From assembly GCF_047528295.1 (NCBI RefSeq), contig NZ_CP180001.1:248001-312000 (forward strand): a stretch of DNA of 64,000 nucleotides, read 5' to 3'. The notes under the pieces were generated by a model that was not told where the DNA came from, did no database searches, and saw nothing but the letters and a program-made list of their open reading frames with translations. Positions 37,071 to 46,360 of the stretch are shown piece by piece (within the stretch, counting starts at the first letter, position 1; every line of letters begins with the position of its first letter). The position numbers were made by a program, and so were the translations under genes. The DNA is from Peptacetobacter sp900550335 (lineage in GTDB: Bacteria > Bacillota > Clostridia > Peptostreptococcales > Peptostreptococcaceae).

Positions 37071-37292
37071 TTGAAAAAGAATAATTGTATTAATTTAATT
37101 TTAAAATTTATTTTTCGATTTATACAACTTTATCTTATCTTTGCTGCTGCAAACGTAGTATTTGATAATAATTTTAACTTATTAAATTTATCCTCTATTT
37201 CTTTAGATAATTTAACTTTTGATATACTATTTTTCATTATTATAGTATTTATTGAATTTAAAGATAGATTTTCTTTAAAAGATACGGAGTGA
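37071..37292 (+). CDS. Hypothetical small membrane protein (73 residues)
   Basis: Start chosen at TTG 37071, nine bases after AAAGGA; a TTG at 37062 overlaps that site. Two hydrophobic segments, FIFRFIQLYLIFAAANVVF and FDILFFIIIVFIEF, are separated by an Asn/Leu/Ser-rich loop. No family recognised. It ends six bases before the next gene, so the three form one transcript. Confidence 0.5.
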   Translation: MKKNNCINLILKFIFRFIQLYLIFAAANVVFDNNFNLLNLSSISLDNLTFDILFFIIIVFIEFKDRFSLKDTE

Positions 37293-37298
37293 TAGTTC

Positions 37299-37769
37299 AT
37301 GTTGTTTGAAAAATTTTTTGATAAAATAAACGAAAAATATATAGATAAAATAAATTTTGAAAGTGTATTTAAAATTGCTATCTGGGCTATGAGTGCATAC
37401 ATTCCACTAGCAATTTTTATATCTATTCTTTCTGGCGATAAATCACTAATACTAAAAATCAATAGCCCTATAGCATATTTAAAAATTTTTATGCTTTTTG
37501 TATTTTGCTGTATCTTATCTTATACTGCAATCAAAAATGAACCTTATAGAGATGATAGTAATATCAATTGGAATACTGTCCTCTTAATTCATTGGGAAGC
37601 TATTATTTTAATATATCTTCCAGTCAGTTCTTTAGTAGCTATGATTTTTAAAGATTTATCACTTTTAAAACCATACGAACCATTATCATATTTTAAAATA
37701 TTTGCATGTATAGTATTTTCTTACATATTAGCTTATATAGACTTAAAACGTTCTGATAAAAAAGAATAA
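37299..37769 (+). CDS. Hypothetical membrane protein with a tandem duplicated two-helix unit
   Basis: A 156-residue protein with four helices. Two halves align to each other: AYIPLAIFISIL...SPIAYLKIFMLFVF...SYTAIK (about 35-85) and IYLPVSSLVAMIF...EPLSYFKIFACIVF...AYIDLK (about 105-150). The repeated core is P-(I/L)-(A/S)-Y-(L/F)-K-I-F. GGAGTGAT precedes the ATG. No family recognised. Ends at a bidirectional terminator shared with the PilT-like gene. Confidence 0.6.
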   Translation: MLFEKFFDKINEKYIDKINFESVFKIAIWAMSAYIPLAIFISILSGDKSLILKINSPIAYLKIFMLFVFCCILSYTAIKNEPYRDDSNINWNTVLLIHWEAIILIYLPVSSLVAMIFKDLSLLKPYEPLSYFKIFACIVFSYILAYIDLKRSDKKE

Positions 37770-37777
37770 TACATTTA

Positions 37778-37818
37778 AAAAGACCAACAGATTATCGATT
37801 TTAATCCGTTGGTCTTTT
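37778..37818. terminator. Bidirectional terminator
   Basis: AAAAGACCAACAGATTA and TAATCCGTTGGTCTTTT pair over 17 bp with one wobble; A-run before and T-run after allow termination of the membrane-protein genes (+) and, less obviously, of the PilT-like gene (-), whose stop lies two bases away. Confidence 0.8.
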
Positions 37819-37819
37819 C

Positions 37820-39019
37820 TTATCTATTATTTATTTCATCTAAATATATTTCCTCGGAAATAATTCCTTCTCGATACAATGTTTCTATCTGCTCTTCAAA
37901 CATCTGCATTCCGTATTTCTTTCCAGTTTTTATCATATCATCGATACTCTCATCTTTTCCTTCTCTTATCATAGCAGCTATTGAGTTTGTATTTTTCATA
38001 ATTTCAAATATAGCTCTTCGTCCATTATTTGCTTTTATAAGTCTTTGAGAAAATACATATCTAAGCTGATTAGCCAAAAGTCCCCTTATCTCTTTATGTC
38101 TTTCAGACTCAAACAGATTCACTATCCTATCTATCGCCTCAGATGCTTTAGATGTGTGAACTGTAGATAGTACAAGATGTCCTGTTTCAGATGCAGAGAG
38201 AGCAGTTTCAACAGTCTTTTTATCTCTTATTTCTCCAATCATTATAACATCTGGATCTTGTCTTAAAGATGATTTCAATCCATATAAAAAATCTACGGTA
38301 TCTTTTCCACATTCTCTTTGACTTATTATGCTTTTATCACTCTTATGCAAATATTCTATAGGCTCTTCTAAAGTGATAATATGTTTCTTTGATGTTTTGT
38401 TTATTCTATCTATTATTGCAGCAAGAGTAGTACTTTTTCCACTTCCTGTAGCTCCTGTTATCAATATTATTCCACTTTTTAAATCACCAGAATTACATAC
38501 TATATCTGGAATATTCAATTCCTTTGCTGTTTTTACATGACCTGGAATCAACCTAATTGATATACAATCTCCCCCATTCCGTCTATAGATATTAACTCTT
38601 ATTCTAAAAAAATTTTCGTCTTCTTTATTTACTTTAGTTTTATTAAGTTCTACATTGTAAAAACTATATTCTTTAACACCCTCTTTTATATATCTATTTA
38701 TATCATTTCCTATAATCTTATTATCTTTTGTATCGTTATTTTCTATTTCATTTTCTAAATCTACAAAATTTAAATTCCTAGAAAAATCTATTTCTCCACA
38801 TTCTTCGTCCAAATATTTTTCATATCTCTTCTTGAGCTTAGTTTCTTCACTTCCTATTAAATCATCACAAAATTCCCTACAATTATAACTATCTACAACT
38901 TTTGATGAATATCTCGTTAGCTCTCCATCAATTCTAAAAGTTATATAATCATTACAAATTATGTGAATATCAGATGCATTAAATCTCTTAGCATTTAAAA
39001 TTACTTCTTTTATATTCAA
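37820..39019 (-). CDS. PilT-like type IV pilus retraction ATPase
   Basis: A 399-residue secretion-type ATPase. Walker A GATGSGKSTT is at 189-198, the Asp box and Walker B are in RQDPDVIMIGEIRDKKT, and the His box in TGHLVLSTVHTSKASEAIDR, all as in PilT. It lacks the N1 and tetracysteine zinc regions of the extension ATPase PilB, so PilT is the better call. There is an unusual charged insertion of about 50 residues (84-136) inside the N-terminal PAS-like domain, before FFRIRVNIYRR. PilB, PilC and pilins are absent from the window, so what it drives is unclear. Confidence 0.82.
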   Translation of the reverse strand: MNIKEVILNAKRFNASDIHIICNDYITFRIDGELTRYSSKVVDSYNCREFCDDLIGSEETKLKKRYEKYLDEECGEIDFSRNLNFVDLENEIENNDTKDNKIIGNDINRYIKEGVKEYSFYNVELNKTKVNKEDENFFRIRVNIYRRNGGDCISIRLIPGHVKTAKELNIPDIVCNSGDLKSGIILITGATGSGKSTTLAAIIDRINKTSKKHIITLEEPIEYLHKSDKSIISQRECGKDTVDFLYGLKSSLRQDPDVIMIGEIRDKKTVETALSASETGHLVLSTVHTSKASEAIDRIVNLFESERHKEIRGLLANQLRYVFSQRLIKANNGRRAIFEIMKNTNSIAAMIREGKDESIDDMIKTGKKYGMQMFEEQIETLYREGIISEEIYLDEINNR

Positions 39020-39092
39020 AAAATCATCTCCTATAAATTATATTTCTATAATTATTATTTACAAGATATAGTATATTTATTTATCAAAACAA

Positions 39093-39149
39093 AAAAGGAA
39101 ACAATTTTAATTATTATACACACCGTATATAACTAAATTGTTTCCTTTT
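39093..39149 (-). terminator. Terminator of the RiPP operon
   Basis: AAAAGGAAACAATTT (39093-39107) and AAATTGTTTCCTTTT (39135-39149) form a perfect 15-bp stem, with T-run on the minus strand. It begins 21 bp after the last ABC gene. Confidence 0.8.
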
Positions 39150-39170
39150 ATACTTTTTAAGCTTTACTTT

Positions 39171-39839
39171 TTATACAATTTTTCCATCACTTATTGTTAT
39201 TATTCTATCCGCACTATCTGCAATACTTTGATCATGTGTTATCATAAGCAACGTCCGATTAAATTCTTTTACAGTATTTTTTAATAAACTCATAACATCT
39301 TGTGTAGTTTTTGAATCAAGATTTCCTGTAGGTTCATCAGCAAATATTATAGCTGGTTTATTTGATAAAGCTCTAGCTATTGCCACTCTCTGTTGCTGAC
39401 CTCCAGATAATTCATTTGGGAATTTTTTTATCTGTTCTTCAAGACCAACTGCTTTTATTATGCTATTTATATATTCTTCATCTGGTTTACTTCCATCTAA
39501 AAGTATAGGCAATATTATATTGTCATACACATTTATAACAGGTATAAGGTTGAAAGATTGGAAAATGAAACCAAATTTTTTACGTCTTATTTCTGATAAT
39601 TCTTCATCATTATAATCATATATATTTTTACCATCTAAAATGACTGTTCCATCTGTAGGTTTATCTAGTCCTGCCATACAATGAAGTAACGTACTCTTTC
39701 CAGATCCAGATGTCCCTATTATCGCTGTAAATTTTCCATCTTCTATTTTTAAACTAACTCCATCTACTGCTTTGACTATATTTTCATTTTTACCATAATA
39801 TTTTTTTAAGTTTATTACTTCCAAACGAGATTCTTTCAT
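39171..39839 (-). CDS. ABC transporter ATP-binding protein, LolD/MacB type
   Basis: A 222-residue ATPase with Walker A IIGTSGSGKSTLLHCMAG, signature LSGGQQQRVAIARAL and Walker B IIFADEPTGNLDSKT. The sequence LDKPTDGTVILDGKNIYDY is typical of ATPases that pair with FtsX/MacB-like permeases. The obvious partner is the 813-residue split permease in the same operon. The start at ATG 39839 follows AGAGGTG by seven bases; upstream in-frame codons belong to the end of the previous gene. Such pairs expel antimicrobial peptides or lipoproteins, so self-protection or peptide export is a reasonable inference. Confidence 0.88.
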   Translation of the reverse strand: MKESRLEVINLKKYYGKNENIVKAVDGVSLKIEDGKFTAIIGTSGSGKSTLLHCMAGLDKPTDGTVILDGKNIYDYNDEELSEIRRKKFGFIFQSFNLIPVINVYDNIILPILLDGSKPDEEYINSIIKAVGLEEQIKKFPNELSGGQQQRVAIARALSNKPAIIFADEPTGNLDSKTTQDVMSLLKNTVKEFNRTLLMITHDQSIADSADRIITISDGKIV

Positions 39840-39864
39840 AATCAACACCTCTTTCCAGATTCTT

Positions 39865-41613
39865 TTATTTAATTGTATCTTCTTGAACAAACATTTTCCT
39901 ATATACTTTATTATTTTTTAATAATTCTATGTGATTTCCTTCTTCTATAACTTTTCCATTTTCTAACACATATATTTTATCAGCATCTACAATAGTAGAA
40001 ATTCTATGAGCTATAAATATAACTGTTTTTTCTTTTGTAAATTCTTTTATTGTTTTTAAAACTATTTTTTGAGATATATTATCTAATGCAGAGGTTGCTT
40101 CATCAAATATTATTATTTTTTCATTACCTAGTAAAGCTCTAGCTATTGATAGCCTTTGCTTTTGACCTCCAGATAGTTTAACCCCATTTTCACCAATAAT
40201 TGTATCAAATCCATCTTCCAAATCATCTACAAATTCGTTTATTCTCAATTTATTACAAAGATTTATAAATTTGCCTTCTTCTATATTCTTTCTATTCAAA
40301 AGTATATTATTTTTTATTGTATCGTCAAATAGCAATGAATCTTGTGTAACTATTGATATATTTTTTCTCAAGTTTTTTAGATTATATTCTCTTATATCTA
40401 CATTATTTATATATATTTCTCCATCATCGACATCCCACATTCTAAAAATCAAATTTATAATAGTAGATTTACCACTTCCACTACTTCCCACTAATGCAGT
40501 TGTTTCATATGGTTTAAATACAATATTTATACCATCCAAATTTTTATACTCTTTAGTATAAGAAAATGATACATTTTCAAATTTTATTGTACAATTATCA
40601 TCTTTTTCTATCTTTTTTCCAACATTATTTTGTTGTATTTCTATTGGTTCATCAATGAGTTCAAATATCCTTTCTGCTGATACGAGTGCTTGTTGTATCC
40701 TTGTATTTGAATTTACTATCCTTGTACAAGGCATTATAAGTAGTCCTATATATTGTTGAAAAGATATTAGCTCTCCTAAACTTAATTCATTATTTATTAT
40801 TTTTAATCCACCATAACCAAATATACTTATAATAATAAGCCCACTCATAACATTTATTTCTGATGTATTTTTAGCTATTTTCAAATCCAAGTTAATACAT
40901 TTATTCGTAAGTATTCTTTGCTCTTTTGTATATCTTTTAAAAAAGTTTTGTTTTGACTTCGATATCACTATATTCATAATATTTGATACATATTCCTGAA
41001 TTAAATTTGAAATATCTCCATCTTTTTGTCTTATTTCTTTTGTTTTATTTGACAATTCTTTTGAAAATTTTGTTTGAATAACAATTATAATTAATTGTAT
41101 TACTAATACAATTATTAATAAATCTGGTTGCAAGTTTATTAATATTATAAGTGTTGCTACAGCTGTAATTATATCAATTACTATTGAGAGTAATATTTCT
41201 ATACCAAAATTTTCTATATTAAATATATCAGAGTTTAAAATACTTATTATATTTCCTGTTTTTATATTGCTATAATAATTTCCAGATAGTTTTGATAAAT
41301 GTTTTAAAGATCTATTTTTAAGTTTAATAGCAATTCTTTTTTTCATAATAGATTCTAAATAAGTTAGTACTATATTTAAAATTGCTGATATAATTATTAC
41401 CAACGTATATAAAAGTATAGACTTTATAAGTAAATTGGTATTTTTTAATCCTATAGCATTATCTATTATAGTTCTTGTTATTTGTGGTTCTATAAGATCA
41501 AGTCCTGCAATAGTCAACATAATACAAAACAATATTGCTATTAAATATTTATTTCCTTTGACTAAAATACGAACAAACCTAGAAAATAATTTTGTTTTTT
41601 TATTATCTTTCAT
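39865..41613 (-). CDS. ABC exporter with fused membrane and ATPase domains (MsbA/LagD-like, no peptidase)
   Basis: A 582-residue half-transporter. Six helices occupy about residues 20-310, followed by the ATPase with Walker A LVGSSGSGKSTIINLI, signature LSGGQKQRLSIARALL and Walker B IIFDEATSALD. There is no N-terminal C39 peptidase domain, so leader removal must be done by another enzyme. In this context it is the likely exporter of the modified peptide. Glutamine is mostly CAA here, whereas the core genes nearby prefer CAG, which suggests recent acquisition. It ends 25 bp before the LolD-type ATPase gene. Confidence 0.88.
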   Translation of the reverse strand: MKDNKKTKLFSRFVRILVKGNKYLIAILFCIMLTIAGLDLIEPQITRTIIDNAIGLKNTNLLIKSILLYTLVIIISAILNIVLTYLESIMKKRIAIKLKNRSLKHLSKLSGNYYSNIKTGNIISILNSDIFNIENFGIEILLSIVIDIITAVATLIILINLQPDLLIIVLVIQLIIIVIQTKFSKELSNKTKEIRQKDGDISNLIQEYVSNIMNIVISKSKQNFFKRYTKEQRILTNKCINLDLKIAKNTSEINVMSGLIIISIFGYGGLKIINNELSLGELISFQQYIGLLIMPCTRIVNSNTRIQQALVSAERIFELIDEPIEIQQNNVGKKIEKDDNCTIKFENVSFSYTKEYKNLDGINIVFKPYETTALVGSSGSGKSTIINLIFRMWDVDDGEIYINNVDIREYNLKNLRKNISIVTQDSLLFDDTIKNNILLNRKNIEEGKFINLCNKLRINEFVDDLEDGFDTIIGENGVKLSGGQKQRLSIARALLGNEKIIIFDEATSALDNISQKIVLKTIKEFTKEKTVIFIAHRISTIVDADKIYVLENGKVIEEGNHIELLKNNKVYRKMFVQEDTIK

Positions 41614-41653
41614 TACAAATTTATTTTCCTTCCTTTAAATATTTATTATTTTA

Positions 41654-42655
41654 TTAAAAATTTTTGTTCTTTAAACTTATTTCATTAGTTTGAAAAAGTA
41701 TCCCATTAAATCTACATACTATTGGTGATGGTAACTCGAAAGAACCTGTTACAGTTTTATTTATAATTTTACATCTCGTTCCTTCACAATAATCATATAA
41801 ATCACAATTCCTACAACTAGAAATAACTTTTTTATTTTCATGAATTATCCTATCAATCTTTTCTTTATATATTCCTTCATTTACATTCCCTATAATCATT
41901 TCTTCATTACCAATAACTCCAATACAGGGATATATTGTTCCATCGTGATATATGTTCATGCCTATTTCACAATTTCCTAATAAAGTTAAGTCTTTTTCTA
42001 ATAAATTAGAATTTATATCTCTTTCCGAATAACTATCTTTTATTTTCAATACATTTTTAAATAATACTTCTAAATCTTCCTCATCCCAGTTTTTATCGTT
42101 CATATCAGGATGTGCAACTATAGTTTTAAATCCATTTTCCACAAGAAATGAAAAACTTTCATATAATAAACTTGCTGTATCCTTATTAAATGTCATTCTG
42201 ATTCTTAAATTATCTACTATATCATTAAAAATTTTTGCATTCTTTAATACTTTATTATGGCTTCCTTCTCCATTTTTAAACACTCTAAACTTATCATGTG
42301 CTTCTTCATTTCCGTCAATACTTATAGTTAAACCATCAATATCCTTTGATACAATTGATAATATATCCTCATTTAAGATTGTAGCATTTGATGTTGTTGT
42401 TATAATTATTTTTTCATTTATTTCTGATTCTATATCTCTTATTTTCTTTATAGAATACTTTAGTTTATCAATTTCTAAAAATGGTTCTCCTCCATGAATA
42501 GATATTTTTTTTCTCACTTTTAACTCTTCTTTTAAAAATTCAAGAGATTTATCTATATTTTCATAACTTATAGTATTATTATTTTTACAATTTGTTTCAT
42601 AACAATATTTACACTTTAAATTACATTTTTCAGTTATTGTGATAGATATACCCAT
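41654..42655 (-). CDS. Radical SAM/SPASM peptide-modifying enzyme, second
   Basis: A 333-residue enzyme. The cluster-binding motif CNLKCKYC (Cys11, Cys15, Cys18) begins almost at the N-terminus, followed by HGGEPFL, the SAM-binding GGEP motif. The C-terminal SPASM region has seven Cys at about 229, 244, 281, 284, 290, 295 and 314, enough for two auxiliary iron-sulfur clusters. It has no N-terminal RRE-like domain and so may depend on the other enzyme or a different recognition mode. SPASM enzymes form thioethers, carbon-carbon or carbon-oxygen crosslinks in peptides; the reaction here is unknown. It lies 37 bp after the permease. Confidence 0.85.
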   Translation of the reverse strand: MGISITITEKCNLKCKYCYETNCKNNNTISYENIDKSLEFLKEELKVRKKISIHGGEPFLEIDKLKYSIKKIRDIESEINEKIIITTTSNATILNEDILSIVSKDIDGLTISIDGNEEAHDKFRVFKNGEGSHNKVLKNAKIFNDIVDNLRIRMTFNKDTASLLYESFSFLVENGFKTIVAHPDMNDKNWDEEDLEVLFKNVLKIKDSYSERDINSNLLEKDLTLLGNCEIGMNIYHDGTIYPCIGVIGNEEMIIGNVNEGIYKEKIDRIIHENKKVISSCRNCDLYDYCEGTRCKIINKTVTGSFELPSPIVCRFNGILFQTNEISLKNKNF

Positions 42656-42692
42656 AATCTTTTAAATATCCTTTCTAGTATAATTCTACTTT

Positions 42693-45133
42693 TTATAATT
42701 TAATATTCATATTATTTTTCAAGTTTAAAATAATATAAACAACAATATTTACAAAACAAATAAGCATTAATTTACAAACTTCAAATTTAAAATTATTTAC
42801 AGAATATCCCATTTTGTAGAAATAATTATATATAGAACATTGACTTAGTATACATATCATCACTGTTATAATTATACTTGTTATAACAACTATATTAATT
42901 TCTCGCTCTATAATCTCTTTTATCTTTCTTCTACTAACACCCAAAATTCTCATCATTTCATAATCATCAGTTCTTATTCTCAAAAATTTATTATATAAAA
43001 GAACAAATAATAATATTGACGATATGTAGATGATTATACTCACAGCTTCTAACGCCAGCCCTTGTATATCCGAACTATTTTTTAAAGCTTCCCTTTCTTC
43101 ATGCTTATCTACAATATTGACATTATAAGCATTCAATATATTGTTTATACCTTCCACTACAGTATTTATTGATAATTTATCAGATATATTGATACTCATT
43201 GTGTTATATGTTACCTTTTTAAATATCTTTTTATACATATCTCTACTTACAATAATTTGTGGTAAATCATCTTTTGTATAATAATCCCCTGAAAAAGTAT
43301 ATTCATTTGAAAGTTTTTTTATAGGTATTTTTATATTATTTTCATTTTTACCAAAATTGTATATCTCATTTTGAGAGTATTCATTTATTTTTCCATATCC
43401 AAAATCTACATATTTTCCTATAAAATCTTTATTCATATTTTCTATCCACTCTATAGGAATATATATCGTAGCTTCAGATTTGTTATTATCTATTCCATAT
43501 TTTTTCGCTGTTTCATCATCAAATGAAAATACAGAACCTTTTATAATAAATAAATCTTTTTCCTCTTTTATTCCACCTTTTATCGATGTTGTATAATTTT
43601 CATTTATTTCATCAGTTAAATTTCTCAAATAGTTTATGCTTTTTTCACTCATATTTTTCTTTTCTAATTTGATATCTCCCATATGCTGAGCCGACACAAG
43701 CATATTACTTACAATATTTTTATTATCTACATTCATATTTTTTATTTTATTATAATCATTTTCAGATATTCCATCGAAATTAAAGTCGCTACTTTCAACC
43801 AATATATCGTAGTTATATCCATTTGTATAATCATTTATAAGTTTTTTATTGTGATAATCCATCATTTTTGAATAATAATTTTGAGAGAAATATATTGTAT
43901 TTGACAGTATAATTATAACCGACATTGCTATTAGTATATTTTTATTTCTTATAGAATATCTTAAAGAAATTTTCTTCATTACATCTTTTTTATTAGATAA
44001 TTTATCTATAATCTTTATATGTTTAAATTCTCTAATATTTTGTTTATTTTTATTTCCAGAAATAATATAATAATCTATTTTTGAAGATACAATCGCTGCC
44101 AAAATTCCTATTACTAAAAAAATAAGAATCGCTTTGTTGTATTCTATTGTATTAATGTTATTTCCTATTAAATTTTGATTAAATAAATACATATATTTTT
44201 TTAAAAGATTTGTTACAATGATTGATATTAATATTGAAAATATTTCTGATAATAAAATAGAAATACTCATTTCTTTTAGAAGCATATTTGAAAATGTATA
44301 TTTTTTCATTCCTAACACATCCATTATTTTATATTCATTTTTTCTATATATTAAATTTACATTTGAAATCATAGCTATTATAAATGTTAAAGAGAAAAAT
44401 AATATTATATAAGATGTTATGTATTCTTTTGAAAAGATTGTACTTTCTTCAATTATTCCATTAACATTTTTATTTTCGTGTATGTCATCTTGCTTTATTT
44501 TACATTTATTAATTAAATAGCCTTTAAGTTTTTTATATCTTTCGTGTCCTTTAATTTTATTAATATCTCAGAATTTTTAGATATTTTATCTTTTTCATTG
44601 ATATCATATATAATACAACTTGCTCTAATTTTATTTGGTGCAATATCAGATATTACAGCACCTATCTTTATTCTTTCTTGTGCTGATTTATTTACTGATA
44701 TTGTTTTTATATTTATGGTATCTCCTACATTTACATTCATAAGATTTGCAACCCATTTTTCTACTACTACGCCATTTGTAAGTTTTCCATCTAATATAGA
44801 CGTTTCAAAATTATTTAGATAATTTTTGTTTATTTCTTCTACAGGAAATACTTTTTCACCTATTTTTATAATTGACTTTGTATTTGAATACGATATATTT
44901 TTTATATTTTTATATGATTTGATTTTTTGATATTCTTCATTATCAATGTTTTTTATTAGTAAATTAAATTCTCCACTATAGCGTTCAGCATCTTTTAATC
45001 TGTAATAGTTCATAGTTTCTTTGATATTTAATGAAATAAATAATATGGAAAAAATTATAGTTAAAATAAATATCATCAATTTATTACTTTTTATTTTTGT
45101 GAGTGTTAAATTATTTATAACATTTAATTTCAT
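42693..45133 (-). CDS. FtsX/MacB-type ABC permease, two frames joined by a -1 shift
   Basis: Two frames (45133-44513 and a second that runs to 42693) together encode one 813-residue permease. The first frame has TM1 (KLMIFILTIIFSILFISLNI) and an extracellular region and ends at TAA 44513-44515; the -1 frame continues without a stop into an FtsX core (NLIYRKNEYKIMDVLGMKKY) with three to four helices, a large extracellular domain and a second FtsX core at the C-terminus (IRTDDYEMMRILGVSRRKIK). Joined length is typical of two-FtsX permeases. The shift falls at A AAA AAC (44528-44534). Start ATG 45133 follows GGGAGG in the rSAM stop. Either programmed frameshifting or a one-base deletion explains it. 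Confidence 0.8.
44528..44534 (-). promoter_or_regulatory. Candidate -1 ribosomal frameshift site A AAA AAC
   Basis: Zero-frame codons ATA AAA AAC match X XXY YYZ exactly, and the -1 frame continues as CTT AAA GGC to the end of the permease. AAAGGA (44547-44552) lies 12 bases upstream, the distance at which a Shine-Dalgarno-like site stimulates -1 shifting in dnaX and IS3 elements. A downstream ATTTA/TAAAT hairpin is weak. A sequencing or real deletion from a run of seven A to six would look the same. Confidence 0.5.
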
Positions 45134-45137
45134 AAAT

Positions 45138-46292
45138 TTAATCCTCCCATATTTCTTTATAAAGATGACTATAAATTTTATTACACATATTATCTTTCAT
45201 ATATTTATTTTTTATCTCTTTTTTACTTCCTGGACACGTCCAACAAAATGGTTCAACTTTACAATCTTTACAATCATCCAAAAATTTTTCATTTACATCA
45301 ATTTGCTTTTTTATTTTCATACTTTCTAAATCATTTTGTAAAATATTTCCTAATAAAAACTCCTCCTCTGTAAATTGAGGACATGGATAAACATCTCCAT
45401 TTTCTTTTATAAAAAACTCACTTTTACCTGCTAAACACTTTCTAGCATTTAATTCATACCATTTTTTTTCAAAAAAATCTTCTGGAATAAAAAATATATC
45501 TTTATTATTTTTGAATAATTCTATATTTTCCTTTCCTCTACCACTTTCAGAAAAATATCTTGTTTGCGGATAAACGTTTATATCTTTGCAAAATTCAATA
45601 AATTTTGCTTGTTCATTATAATTTTTTTCCGAAAATACCATAGAAACTGTTATTTTTTCAAAATCTGCTGATTTTATCTTTTTTATATTATTTATTACTT
45701 TAGAAAATACTCCTTTACCTCTTATTTTCGAACAACTTACTTCATCGTAACCATCTATACTTATATCTATTTGATCCACTAATTTTGTTATTATTTTTAT
45801 ATTATTATCATTAAACAAAGTTCCATTTGTAGATAAAATTATTTTACAATGCCCTCTATCTTTTAAGTATTTTAAATATGCTTCTATATTATCTAACATC
45901 ATTGGTTCTCCACCACTTATCTGTATTACATCTGGATTAAATTCTAAGATTTTATCCAATATTTTATATATTTTTTCTAAATCAATAACTTTATCATTTA
46001 ATCCATAACTAAAACAACAATGTTTACACAATAAATTACATTTATCTGTTATTTCATATCCTATAAATTTTTCAATGTCATTTTTTCTTATATTATTAGT
46101 TTCCTTTATTATATTTTTTAAAAAGATTCTATCTTCATTTTCAAAATCGTTTATACTAATATTTCTTTTTTCTAAATCCAATAAAATTTTATATACTTCA
46201 TAAGATATTTTTATCCATTTTCCATTATTATTATTGATTAGTATTACTTTACTATCATTTTCTATTATTTTTAAATTATTTAACATTCCCAT
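45138..46292 (-). CDS. Radical SAM/SPASM peptide maturase with N-terminal RRE-like domain
   Basis: A 384-residue enzyme. Residues 1-70 resemble a PqqD-type RiPP recognition element (NGKWIKISYEVYKILLDL). The radical SAM motif CNLLCKHC uses Cys85, 89 and 92, followed by ISGGEPMM. SPASM-region Cys lie at about 286, 304, 341, 344, 350, 353 and 370 (CKDCKVEPFCWTC). The architecture is that of sactipeptide, ranthipeptide and related maturases that act on a leader-peptide-bearing substrate. AAGGAGATAG precedes the ATG, and it follows the precursor gene by 68 bp. It very probably modifies that precursor. Confidence 0.88.
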   Translation of the reverse strand: MGMLNNLKIIENDSKVILINNNNGKWIKISYEVYKILLDLEKRNISINDFENEDRIFLKNIIKETNNIRKNDIEKFIGYEITDKCNLLCKHCCFSYGLNDKVIDLEKIYKILDKILEFNPDVIQISGGEPMMLDNIEAYLKYLKDRGHCKIILSTNGTLFNDNNIKIITKLVDQIDISIDGYDEVSCSKIRGKGVFSKVINNIKKIKSADFEKITVSMVFSEKNYNEQAKFIEFCKDINVYPQTRYFSESGRGKENIELFKNNKDIFFIPEDFFEKKWYELNARKCLAGKSEFFIKENGDVYPCPQFTEEEFLLGNILQNDLESMKIKKQIDVNEKFLDDCKDCKVEPFCWTCPGSKKEIKNKYMKDNMCNKIYSHLYKEIWED

Positions 46293-46309
46293 TTCTATCT
46301 CCTTAAATA

Positions 46310-46344
46310 AATAAAGAGGATGTTAATTTTACATCCTCTTTATT
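46310..46344 (-). terminator. Perfect hairpin between precursor and maturase (attenuator or stabiliser)
   Basis: AATAAAGAGGATGT (46310-46323) and its exact complement (46331-46344) form a 14-bp stem with a seven-base loop just after the precursor stop. On the minus strand the sequence that follows is TATTTAAGGAG, with only a short T-stretch, so it would be a leaky terminator or an mRNA 3'-end protector. RiPP operons often use this to make more precursor than enzyme. Confidence 0.7.
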
Positions 46345-46360
46345 TTAATTTTAAAACATC

